DNA of 64,000 nt, taken from contig NZ_CAJHBU010000002.1 in NCBI RefSeq assembly GCF_904846715.1, positions 1-64,000 of the forward strand, read 5' to 3'. The position numbers and the translations under genes were made by a program. This document shows positions 27,364-35,306 of the stretch, one piece after another. The notes beneath the pieces are model-generated. The model ran no database searches, was not told where the DNA came from, and saw only the letters and a program-made list of their open reading frames with translations. Numbering within the stretch: position 1 is the first letter of the stretch; each line of letters starts with the position of its first letter. Source of the DNA: Psychrobacter vallis. Lineage in GTDB: Bacteria > Pseudomonadota > Gammaproteobacteria > Pseudomonadales > Moraxellaceae.

Positions 27364-28797
27364 ATGATTAGTGTTTTTGATTTATTTAAAATTGGCATTG
27401 GCCCATCAAGCTCGCATACGGTAGGACCGATGGTGGCTGCCAATTTATTTTTAGCGTCACTAACCAAACAGTCAGCACTGACGGCTGTTGACAGAGTCGA
27501 GATTGAGCTTTATGGCTCTTTGGCGGCGACAGGTAAAGGGCACGCAACAGACACCGCCATATTACTAGGATTACTTGGACACACGCCCAGCACCATCGAT
27601 ACGCGATTGACCAGCGACTATCTGTCTCCTGTTTTTGTGGATAAACAGCTCAATATCTCAGGCACTCATGTGATTGAATTTGACACCGAACGAGATATTC
27701 ATTGGTACGATGATACCGTTTTGCCCTATCACCCCAATGCATTGACGATTCGAGCCATATTGATTGACGGCACTCGTTATCAGCAAACCTACTACTCAAT
27801 CGGTGGTGGTTTTGTGATTAATGAAGAAGACGCCACTGATCCAAACGAAGATCATGCCAGCCCAACCATTGATAAAGTTCCTTATCCATTCAATAATGCG
27901 GCAGAGCTGCTTGAGCAATGTCGTCAGCATGAACTGAGTATCAGTGATTTGGTCTTAGCCAATGAATGCCATTTTCATGACAAAGAAGAGGTGTTTGCTT
28001 ATTTAGACAGTATTTGGGATGTGATGCAAGACTGCGTCAAACAAGGCTGTGAAAATGGTGGGATTTTGCCCGGTGGCCTAGATGTCAAACGCCGTGCGCA
28101 AGATTTGCACCAACAGCTTTCTGCTGAAAAAGACCAGCCAATATCACAAACGGATAAGTTAGCAGCCATGGATTGGGTTGATTTATACGCGCTCGCCGTC
28201 AATGAAGAAAATGCCAATGGCGGAAAAGTGGTTACCGCCCCAACCAATGGCGCTGCAGGTATCATTCCAGCAGTATTGCATTATTACCGTGACTTTTTGC
28301 CCCATTATAGCCAAGAGGGTGTGCGCAAGTTTTTATTAAATGCCACCGCAATTGGTAGCCTAATCAAACAAAATGCCTCAATCTCTGGCGCTGAAGTCGG
28401 CTGTCAAGGTGAGGTCGGTTCTGCTTGCGCCATGGCAGGTTCTGCATTAGCAGAAATCATGAATGGCACTCCCGCCAAATGTTTAAATGCAGCTGAAATC
28501 GGTATCGAGCACAATTTAGGGCTTACCTGCGACCCTATTGGCGGATTGGTGCAAGTGCCTTGTATCGAACGTAATGCCATGGGCGCGGTCAAAGCCATTA
28601 ATGCCGCACGTCTCGCCTGCCGAGGCAATGGTCAACATTTTGTTTCTTTAGACAAAGCGATAGAAACCATGAAGCAAACAGGTGCAGATATGTCTGACAA
28701 ATACAAAGAAACGGCTCGTGGTGGTCTTGCCGTCTATGCTGACAATCGCATTCCAACGGCGACTCACGGCGTTAGTGTCAATTATAGTCAGTGTTGA
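27364..28797 (+). CDS. sdaA: L-serine ammonia-lyase (L-serine dehydratase), iron-sulfur type
   Basis: Deaminates L-serine to pyruvate and ammonia with a 4Fe-4S cluster. Seen: a single-chain two-domain form of 477 aa; the N-terminal beta domain starts SVFDLFKIGIGPSSSHTVGPM, and the alpha domain has NGAAGIIPAVLHYY, SGAEVGCQGEVGSACAMAGSAL, GLTCDPIGGLVQVPCIERNAMGA and a C-terminal NYSQC. The cysteines in those three segments are the expected cluster ligands, and the C-terminal Cys is the tail ligand reported for this family. Serine is also the substrate of CysE, encoded elsewhere in this window. It ends at a strong terminator. Confidence 0.95.
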   Translation: MISVFDLFKIGIGPSSSHTVGPMVAANLFLASLTKQSALTAVDRVEIELYGSLAATGKGHATDTAILLGLLGHTPSTIDTRLTSDYLSPVFVDKQLNISGTHVIEFDTERDIHWYDDTVLPYHPNALTIRAILIDGTRYQQTYYSIGGGFVINEEDATDPNEDHASPTIDKVPYPFNNAAELLEQCRQHELSISDLVLANECHFHDKEEVFAYLDSIWDVMQDCVKQGCENGGILPGGLDVKRRAQDLHQQLSAEKDQPISQTDKLAAMDWVDLYALAVNEENANGGKVVTAPTNGAAGIIPAVLHYYRDFLPHYSQEGVRKFLLNATAIGSLIKQNASISGAEVGCQGEVGSACAMAGSALAEIMNGTPAKCLNAAEIGIEHNLGLTCDPIGGLVQVPCIERNAMGAVKAINAARLACRGNGQHFVSLDKAIETMKQTGADMSDKYKETARGGLAVYADNRIPTATHGVSVNYSQC

Positions 28798-28834
28798 TTT
28801 AATGGATTGGCTTCATTATCAAAACAGTTGAAAC

Positions 28835-28866
28835 AAAAAGGCCTCTAACGAATTAGAGGCCTTTTT
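28835..28866. terminator. Bidirectional rho-independent terminator
   Basis: A 14-bp stem (28835-28848 with 28853-28866), AGGCCTCTAA core, CGAA tetraloop, flanked by A5 and T6. It lies between convergent sdaA and the lipoprotein gene. Confidence 0.92.
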
Positions 28867-28926
28867 TATGTGATTACTTTTAAGCAATTATAAGCGACTT
28901 GTAAATACAAGCCTATAAAACTGACA

Positions 28927-29325
28927 TTATTCAGCCGTTTTTGAAATCACTTCATTTAGAATCCAAATTGGTTGTACCATGTTAGAACCCTCAGCCGTTA
29001 CTGCTTCTTGACGTACATCAAGCACATAGCGGTAGTTTGGCTCATAAGTAAAGCCTTGGATGTTACCATTTAAGGTATTATAATTTTTTTGATACGTCTG
29101 ACGATACTGTAGGCACTGTGATTCAACTTTGGTGCCATCCGTTGCTGTAAGATCACAAACCGCCTTGCGTGGGGCAATCTCTACTTCAAAGCTTGGAATG
29201 TTAACCACTTTAACGTTCATGGTCTGCCCTTCAACGACCATCGTACGCTCATTATCCATACCCATCGTAGAACAACCTGACAGGGCGAAAGTCGTCATTA
29301 ATGCTGCAAGTGCTAATTTTTTCAT
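28927..29325 (-). CDS. Lipoprotein, DUF4377-like
   Basis: A 132 aa lipoprotein: signal peptide MKKLALAALMTTFALSGC with the lipobox LSGC (Cys18), then STM. The mature domain has two cysteines (AVCDLT, ESQCLQYR) that may form a disulfide, and the segment IQGFTYEPNYRYVLDVRQE, which matches the GF.YE.GY.Y.L.V pattern typical of DUF4377 domains in HslJ-type periplasmic proteins. Function is unknown; related proteins are linked to envelope stress. Ser after the lipidated Cys favours outer-membrane sorting. It is a single gene with about 450 bp of gene-free DNA upstream. Confidence 0.8.
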   Translation of the reverse strand: MKKLALAALMTTFALSGCSTMGMDNERTMVVEGQTMNVKVVNIPSFEVEIAPRKAVCDLTATDGTKVESQCLQYRQTYQKNYNTLNGNIQGFTYEPNYRYVLDVRQEAVTAEGSNMVQPIWILNEVISKTAE

Positions 29326-29702
29326 TATTCAATCCTTAGTTAATTGGTACTCATTGTGTACTGCTTGCTTAAATTTATTATTGTACACGACCTGCAATAG
29401 TGAATAGATATTCAAAGCATATTTGGCAATTTTAATAAATAATTATGGTGATATTACTACCAGCACAAAACTTATAACTCTGTCATTAACACGAGATAGG
29501 ATCAAAGTTCTGAACAGCCTTACGCTTAAAGCATTTATTAGAACATTTGCAATGTCGTCTATTGTTTACTGGAATTAGTATAGGTCGTCTACCTCCTGCC
29601 TCTCTATGACTGCTTTGTAAAGTAACGTCAGTTTTTGCAACTGATGTTAATAAAACGTATTGAATGCGAGAATAAATTGATAATTACTGAGGTTTGCATA
29701 AT
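29326..29702. other. Gene-free region upstream of the lipoprotein gene
   Basis: AT-rich DNA without a credible gene. It contains an imperfect inverted repeat, TAACGTCAGTT (29623-29633) with AACTGATGTTA (29639-29649), which is not followed by a T run; its role is unknown. Confidence 0.4.
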
Positions 29703-29735
29703 AAAAAGCCAGAGCATATATTGCTCTGGCTTTTT
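29703..29735 (-). terminator. Rho-independent terminator after argJ
   Basis: A 14-bp perfect stem (29703-29716 with 29722-29735), AGCCAGAGCA core, loop TATAT, with A and T runs on either side. It lies about 45 bp past the argJ stop, on the strand that argJ is read from. Confidence 0.88.
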
Positions 29736-29780
29736 GGCGGGAATGAATACCGCTTGGACAGTTACGAGATCCAAAAATAC

Positions 29781-31004
29781 TTAACTACGGTAATCAGCAT
29801 TAATCTTGACGTAGTCATAGGATAAGTCACAGGTATAAACCGTGTCGCTGGCGTCCCCACGGGAAAGATCGATATGAATGGTAATCTCAGCACGACTCAT
29901 GACCATCTTGCCCGCCTCTTCCGTATAATCCGGCGCAACACCCCCATTTTGGCAAATCATCACGTCATCCAAATACACATCAACTTGTTCTGTGTCGAGA
30001 TCCTCGATACCAGCGTAGCCTACTGCCGCTAAGATACGACCCCAATTGGCATCACTGGCAAAGAATGCTGTCTTCACTAAGGGTGACTGCGCAACTGCAT
30101 AGGCAACATCGCAGCATTCTTGCGTCGTCTTGCCACCCGTGACTTTCACTGTCATAAACTTGGTGGCACCTTCTCCATCACGTACAATCAATTGCGCCAA
30201 ACGGACAAAGACTGCCGTTAAAGCTGCAAAGACTGGCTGATAATGCGGATGAGATGAGCTATCGATAATATCTGAACTGGCCGCACCTGTCGCTATTAAC
30301 ACGCAGCAATCGTTGGTCGATGTATCCCCATCAACAGTAATACGGTTAAAAGACTGCTCATTGATAGCAATGAGCATCTCTTGTAATAAATCAGCAGCGA
30401 TATTGGCATCCGTTGCCACATAGCCCAGCATGGTCGCCATATTTGGGCGTATCATACCTGAGCCTTTTGACATACCCGTAATATGATAGCTGCTATTGTC
30501 CACATCGATTTTTTGGCTGGCAAGCTTGGGAACGGTGTCAGTGGTACGAATACCATTAGCGGCTACCAGCCAATTGTCAGCAGCAAGATTCGCTAACGCC
30601 GCATCTAAACCTGCAATCACCGCGTCACTGTTTAATGGTTCACCAATGACGCCAGTAGAAAACGGCAATATGCTATTGACATCTACGCCTGTTTTATCTG
30701 CCAAAGCGTTACAGATCTCGACAGCACGGCGCTTACCATCAGCACCCGTACCAGCATTCGCGTTACCGGTATTGGTTACCAAATAGCGTGGACTGGCCTT
30801 GACAAAATGCTCACGCAATACGCGTACAGGCGCGGCACAAAAGGTGTTTTTGGTCGTTACCAACGCAGTGGTGGCCGTCTCCGCTATTTCAACCACCACC
30901 AAGTCATCACGATCTTTGTAGCGTACGCCTGCGGCAGTCGCGCTTAGCTTGATACCCTCGATAGGGTAAATAGTGTTGGGTACTGCAATATTTCCGACAG
31001 CCAT
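29781..31004 (-). CDS. argJ: Arginine biosynthesis bifunctional protein ArgJ
   Basis: Glutamate N-acetyltransferase (and often N-acetylglutamate synthase) of the cyclic arginine pathway: moves acetyl from N-acetylornithine to glutamate. Seen: 407 aa; GVRYKDRDDLVVVEI near the N-terminus, TNTGNANAGTG oxyanion-hole region, GMSKGSGMIRPNMATMLGY, where autocleavage occurs before the Thr of ATML to give the nucleophile, and NRITVDGDTSTND, GEGATKF and FFASDANWGRILAA in the beta chain. The C-terminal residue block ending DYRS is typical. The start codon is preceded by GAAGGAT. It is a single gene with a terminator behind it. Confidence 0.96.
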   Translation of the reverse strand: MAVGNIAVPNTIYPIEGIKLSATAAGVRYKDRDDLVVVEIAETATTALVTTKNTFCAAPVRVLREHFVKASPRYLVTNTGNANAGTGADGKRRAVEICNALADKTGVDVNSILPFSTGVIGEPLNSDAVIAGLDAALANLAADNWLVAANGIRTTDTVPKLASQKIDVDNSSYHITGMSKGSGMIRPNMATMLGYVATDANIAADLLQEMLIAINEQSFNRITVDGDTSTNDCCVLIATGAASSDIIDSSSHPHYQPVFAALTAVFVRLAQLIVRDGEGATKFMTVKVTGGKTTQECCDVAYAVAQSPLVKTAFFASDANWGRILAAVGYAGIEDLDTEQVDVYLDDVMICQNGGVAPDYTEEAGKMVMSRAEITIHIDLSRGDASDTVYTCDLSYDYVKINADYRS

Positions 31005-31096
31005 AGATAAATCCTTCTTTTTTAGTTTTCAATTTTTCGTATTGTTTGTTTTTGGCATTTTTGTATATTGAGTTTAGTATAAAAATGAGTCAGCTG

Positions 31097-31207
31097 GACT
31101 GGTATGAATTTTTTGCAGCCTCTGTCTGCAAAGGCACAGCAAGCCAAAAGAATTTATACCCGTTCAGCGTTGAAATATAATGTATCTATTTTATTTAAAA
31201 TCGACTA
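31097..31207 (+). repeat. 111-bp dispersed repeat, copy A (left of xthA)
   Basis: Begins GACTGGTATGAATTTTTTGC and ends ATCGACTA. It is the inverted counterpart of copy B at 32124-32234 and has the same length without gaps. Its first 69 bp have imperfect ends that mirror each other. From ATG 31104 it can be read as MNFLQPLSAKAQQAKRIYTR and on. The reading frame and many residues are kept in copy B with changes biased to third codon positions, so this may be a degenerate coding sequence rather than only a structural repeat. Confidence 0.75.
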
Positions 31208-31239
31208 TAGAACATCATTTGATAAATACTATTTAAATA

Positions 31240-32064
31240 TTACAATTTACTTAAATCAAATGCCGACCAAATGGGTGCATGGTCAGAGGGTTTTTCCATA
31301 GCGCGTAGCTCATAACTAATACCTGCATCGACACACGCCTCAACCAAGTCAGAGGTACACAAAATATGATCGATACGTAAGCCCCGCTTAGGATCATCAT
31401 TGAAGCCGCGACTGCGATAATCAAACCAGCTATACAACTCTGTACTCTCTGGATAGTGCAAACGGTAAGTATCGGTCAACTCACGTCGCATTAAATCACT
31501 ATACCATTCGCGCTCTTCTGGCAAAAATGACGTCTTTCTATTTTTCAGCCAACGCTTAGCATTGACTTCACCAATACCGATATCGATATCTTCTGGGGCG
31601 ATATTCATATCTCCCATTACAACGAGCGAGCGCCCTTCCGCTTGTAAAGTATCGATATAAGCCATTAAGTCCGCATAATACGCCCGCTTCATCGGAAATT
31701 TGGTCGGATGATCTTGACTTTCCCCTTGTGGAAAATACCCATTAAGCACATCGATTTCGCGACCTTCAAACTCATAGCGCGCATGAATAAAACGCTTTTG
31801 CGCCTCCATATCTTCACTAGGAAAGCCTTTTTGGACAAATATAGGCGCAACCTTAGACAATAGTGCCACACCGTAATGTGCTTTTTGACCAAAGTATTCT
31901 ACGTGATAGCCCAAACTTTCTATATCTGTGAGTGGAAACTGCTCATCATGAACTTTCGTTTCTTGCAGACCCATGACATCAGGATCGATGACCTCTCGTA
32001 TGGCCTCAAGTTGATGCTGACGGGCTCGAATACCATTGATATTAAAACTGACAAAGCGGGACAT
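31240..32064 (-). CDS. xthA: Exodeoxyribonuclease III
   Basis: AP endonuclease and 3'-5' exonuclease of base-excision repair. Seen: 274 aa; FNINGIRAR at the N-terminus, GLQETKV with the metal-binding Glu at about residue 35, GVALLSK, LNGYFPQG, VVMGDMNIAPEDIDIG with the catalytic Asp-Asn pair, RGLRIDHILCT with the Asp, and SDHAPIW with the essential His near the C-terminus, i.e. all catalytic positions. The start is at the conserved MSRFVSFN. The gene is flanked on both sides by inverted copies of a 111-bp repeat. Confidence 0.95.
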   Translation of the reverse strand: MSRFVSFNINGIRARQHQLEAIREVIDPDVMGLQETKVHDEQFPLTDIESLGYHVEYFGQKAHYGVALLSKVAPIFVQKGFPSEDMEAQKRFIHARYEFEGREIDVLNGYFPQGESQDHPTKFPMKRAYYADLMAYIDTLQAEGRSLVVMGDMNIAPEDIDIGIGEVNAKRWLKNRKTSFLPEEREWYSDLMRRELTDTYRLHYPESTELYSWFDYRSRGFNDDPKRGLRIDHILCTSDLVEACVDAGISYELRAMEKPSDHAPIWSAFDLSKL

Positions 32065-32123
32065 AAACCATCCTATACTGATTGATTAAACTAATTGATG
32101 AAAATACGGTGCTGATAAAAATG

Positions 32124-32234
32124 TAGTCGATACTGAGTAACATGGATACGCGACGTGATAATGCGTGACTGGTACAAATTTTTTTTGCTTGCTGTGCCTG
32201 TGCAGACAGAGGCGACAAAAAATTTATCCCTGTC
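32124..32234 (-). repeat. 111-bp dispersed repeat, copy B (right of xthA)
   Basis: Read on the minus strand it starts GACAGGGATAAATTTTTTG and ends ATCGACTA, matching copy A base for base in layout without a gap. The frame reads INFLSPLSAQAQQAKKICTS and on. The two copies enclose xthA in inverted orientation, about 0.9 kb apart. Confidence 0.75.
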
Positions 32235-32390
32235 ACGCTGGCTTTTTTATATTGTCCTAACTATATATGAGACGTGCTGATAAAAAACGATGATAACAGA
32301 CGTCAGTCCGTCCTATGTGTTGCGTGCTTTTGTATCTTAAGATAGAGTAACGCTTATTATCACATACATCGTTTTTTATTGAGTATCCCT

Positions 32391-33020
32391 ATGACAACAG
32401 CCATGAGTAAAAATACAAACGCAGTAGCTATCTCTACTAAAGCAAAGTCTAATAAGACAAAATCTGATCAAAAGCCTACGCCACTGTTTGCGACTGATTA
32501 TAACGTTTATATTAATCATACTGACGCCGGTGGCATAGTTTATCATGCCAACCATTTGGTGTTCTTTGAAAACTGCCGACGCGACTGGTTTGGTCAGCTT
32601 GGGTTAAACGGTTATTTTCTCAAAGATGATGATGGTGACGTACAGCATTTTGTCGTGAGTCAGGCAGACTTGCAATACAAAAGAGCCATTTTGTTGGATG
32701 AAATCATCAATGTGCGCATCGATAAAGTCGAGCTAAAGCCTGCCAGCATTATATTTTATCAAAGTATTCATCGTCGTACACCAGATAGCAGCTCTAGCGA
32801 TTCTGATGATAACACCAAAGCGAATAATCATTTATTCAATCAGACACTATTAAGTAATGCCAAAATCGTTATTGCCTGCGTGAAAAACCAAGTCACATCA
32901 GAACGGATATCTGATAATAAGCCCGATACTAATACCGCACCCATGCGACCTATTCGTGTGCCGCAGGAGTTACGCGACGCAATCCAGCAGGTAATCACCC
33001 AAAACGCTGATGAGTCGTAA
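32391..33020 (+). CDS. Hotdog-fold acyl-CoA thioesterase (YbgC/4HBT type)
   Basis: A 209 aa cytoplasmic thioesterase. Seen: a polar Lys/Thr/Asn-rich N-terminus of about 35 residues, then the hotdog domain with YNVYINHTDAGGIVYHANHL, in which the Asp of TDAGG is the catalytic acid of the YbgC/4-hydroxybenzoyl-CoA thioesterase family, FFENCRRDWFGQLG on the long helix, and FVVSQADLQYKRAIL. A Ser/Asp/Asn-rich insertion (about 135-150) interrupts the last strands, and the C-terminal end (PIRVPQELRDAI) matches the family. The ATG at 32391 is preferred over an upstream TTG. fetA begins 66 bp after it on the same strand. Confidence 0.85.
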   Translation: MTTAMSKNTNAVAISTKAKSNKTKSDQKPTPLFATDYNVYINHTDAGGIVYHANHLVFFENCRRDWFGQLGLNGYFLKDDDGDVQHFVVSQADLQYKRAILLDEIINVRIDKVELKPASIIFYQSIHRRTPDSSSSDSDDNTKANNHLFNQTLLSNAKIVIACVKNQVTSERISDNKPDTNTAPMRPIRVPQELRDAIQQVITQNADES

Positions 33021-33086
33021 CATTATCAGGATTATACGGCTTTTATTTAGGATCAATCATACATTGGCACTCATAAGAAGAACGTT

Positions 33087-33924
33087 ATGCTAGAGTTCAA
33101 AAATATCTGGGTGCACAGTAACCGTTCTATAACAAACCCGAGTCAAAATTTACCTTCTACTACCGCACCTCTTTTATCTAGCACGGCCCATAAATGGCTC
33201 AAAAGAATAAAGAAAGATGACATTAAAGACAACAATTTATCTCTCTCTAAAAACGCATTAATAAAAGGTATCGATGGCAAATTGTTATCCGGACAAGTTA
33301 CGGTTTTGACGGGTGCATCTGGCAGTGGTAAGTCGTTATTATTACGTGTGCTGGCGGGTTTATTACCCATGAGCAGCGGCGATGTCTGTTTGCAAAGGGC
33401 TGGCGAGCCAAATAGTCATACCTCTCATGGTACTTATCATAGTATTCATCATACCGCACCCATACAATGGCGCACCCATACAATGGCGCACCCAAGTCGC
33501 TCTACTCGCGCAGCATCCACAATTGCTAGAAGGCAGTGTGCTAGACAATTTACAAATGCCATATCGTTTGCAAGCGCATCAGCAGCGCCGTTTTGATAGA
33601 GAATGGCATATCGCACAGCTTGCTCATCTAGAGCGTGGTGCTGACTTTTTACATCAAGCGGCCACTCACCTATCTGGTGGCGAGCGGCAGCTGGTCAATA
33701 CTTTACGTCTTTTGCAGCTGAGGCCGCGCGTATTACTACTGGATGAACCTACCGCTGCTTTAGACGGTGAGACCTCAGCACAATTGGTAAATTTGCTCAT
33801 TAATTGGTTGCGAGCAGATACACAGCGCACATTATTATGGGTGACTCATGATACACAAGACATCATGCCATTAGCTGATAACCATTGGCATATGCAAGCA
33901 GGCGTATTAACCGAATTGTCTTAA
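33087..33924 (+). pseudogene. fetA: FetA-like ABC ATPase gene, frameshifted by a 16-bp duplication
   Basis: ATPase half of a FetAB-type (YbbL/YbbM) exporter, proposed to drive iron export in E. coli. The first part (33087-33454) encodes the Walker A GASGSGKS (residues 76-83). The rest, in another frame, encodes the Q-loop RTQVALLAQHP, signature LSGGERQ, Walker B LLLDEPTAALD and the switch His in VTHDTQD. The break is a 16-bp tandem duplication at 33455-33486. With one copy removed the frame reads HTAPIQWRTQVALLAQHP without interruption and gives 273 codons. As sequenced, the first frame runs out of register to a stop at 33596. This is either a recent knockout or a reversible switch. fetB follows 77 bp later and is intact. 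Confidence 0.9.
33455..33494 (+). repeat. 16-bp tandem repeat, 2.5 units, inside fetA
   Basis: CGCACCCATACAATGG occurs at 33455-33470 and again at 33471-33486, followed by the first 8 bases of a third unit at 33487-33494. Because 16 is not a multiple of three, one or four units keep the gene in frame and two break it. Units are identical, as expected for a recent slippage or recombination event. Confidence 0.95.
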
Positions 33925-34001
33925 TACCAAAAAATTCGCATGAAATTTTTAACTCAGTCTCGTTAAACCCTACCTGACAGCCACAACTATAATGAGCACT
34001 T

Positions 34002-34796
34002 ATGAGCGGTATGGATGATATACAAGTATTTTTAACTTACGGTGATATTGCCCTCGCCAGCAGTCTAATCGTCATCGTCCTTATTGTTTCTTGGCGATTA
34101 CGATTACAGCTGACTAAGACACTGTTAATAGCCGCTATTCGTACTGTCGTCCAACTGAGCTTTATCGGTTTGATACTGGCATGGATTTTTGCACGTGAAC
34201 AGTGGTACGAAGTGCTATTGATTTTAACCATTATGACTCTGATTGCAGGGAGTGCTGCCAAAAACCGAGTCAAACGCACGTATAAAGGCTTATTGACCGA
34301 TACCCTGCTCGCGGTCAGTGCTTCAGCTGTATTGGTCACAGCGATAGCAATCATCGTTATTTTAAGGGTACAGCCTTGGTATACGCCGCAATTTATCATT
34401 CCTATATTGGGTCTGATACTAGGCAACTCTTTGACCGCCATCTCCTTGACGAGCAACCAGCTGATTGAAACCTTTCATGAGCAGCAAGGCCGTATTGAGA
34501 TGATGCTAAGCCTAGCTGCCCGACCGTTTGAGGCGGTACACGAGCCTATACGTGCCGCCATCGTCAATGGCATGACCCCTACCCTAAATTCTATGCTAGT
34601 CGTTGGTATTGTCAGTTTACCCGGCATGATGACGGGTCAAATACTGGCTGGCGCAGATCCCACTCAAGCAGTCCGCTATCAGATAATAACCATGTTTTTG
34701 ATCTGTGTCAGCAGCACCCTCGGCTGCACAATAAGTGCCTTGCTTATCTATCGACGTTTCTTTAACAAAAATAAGCAGTTGATTCTACCGCAATAA
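34002..34796 (+). CDS. fetB: FetB-like ABC transporter permease (UPF0014 family)
   Basis: Membrane partner of the adjacent FetA-like ATPase. Seen: 264 aa with about seven hydrophobic segments; AAIRTVVQLSFIGLILAWIF, IIPILGLILGNSLTAISLTSNQL, LSLAARPFEAVHEPIRAAIVNGMTPTLNSM and VGIVSLPGMMTGQILAGADPTQAVRYQI match the FetB/YbbM family throughout. The RIEMMLSLAA.P..A segment is the cytoplasmic loop that would contact the ATPase. With the ATPase gene broken in this sequence, the permease would lack its motor unless the frame is restored or another ATPase substitutes. Confidence 0.92.
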   Translation: MSGMDDIQVFLTYGDIALASSLIVIVLIVSWRLRLQLTKTLLIAAIRTVVQLSFIGLILAWIFAREQWYEVLLILTIMTLIAGSAAKNRVKRTYKGLLTDTLLAVSASAVLVTAIAIIVILRVQPWYTPQFIIPILGLILGNSLTAISLTSNQLIETFHEQQGRIEMMLSLAARPFEAVHEPIRAAIVNGMTPTLNSMLVVGIVSLPGMMTGQILAGADPTQAVRYQIITMFLICVSSTLGCTISALLIYRRFFNKNKQLILPQ

Positions 34797-35306
34797 CTAT
34801 CAAGAGAAATATATCACTAGAGCATTCTAAACACGCCACCGTGCAATTCCCATAGTAACTTCCTTCACCAAAACAGCCATTACCTCATCACGTAGCAGAG
34901 GCATGATGGCTTAGCTACTTTTGCATCATATATACACGCTATTTTTCAGCTTTATTTATGCACTGCTCAGTGTTGCATCCATATACTACATTATATTGTA
35001 TTCATGCTAATGTATTGCTTGAATGTATCGGTTTTTTGATACGTTAATGGTAAATAACTGATATCGCTTATTTAATAGCAAGCATGCTTTTATGATTGAG
35101 CCATCTGTTTATTTACCCTGCTTAATTATTCTCATTAATATTAGTTAAGAATAATTGTATAAGGCAGCAAAAAATCAGCAGCCAGTCAATAGATAAAGGT
35201 ATTCAGCGATACATGATCTACGTCAGCGCTGAAGTATTTTATTGACAAGGATATGACTGCTCTACTAACAAATCCCAATCTATTTTAAATTTCAAGGACG
35301 CTGACT
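34797..35306. other. Gene-free region upstream of fadD copy 1
   Basis: About 510 bp of AT-rich DNA with no gene seen. It presumably holds the promoter of the first fadD; TATTGACAAGG near 35240 may hold a -35-like element but no matched -10 is certain. Confidence 0.35.
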
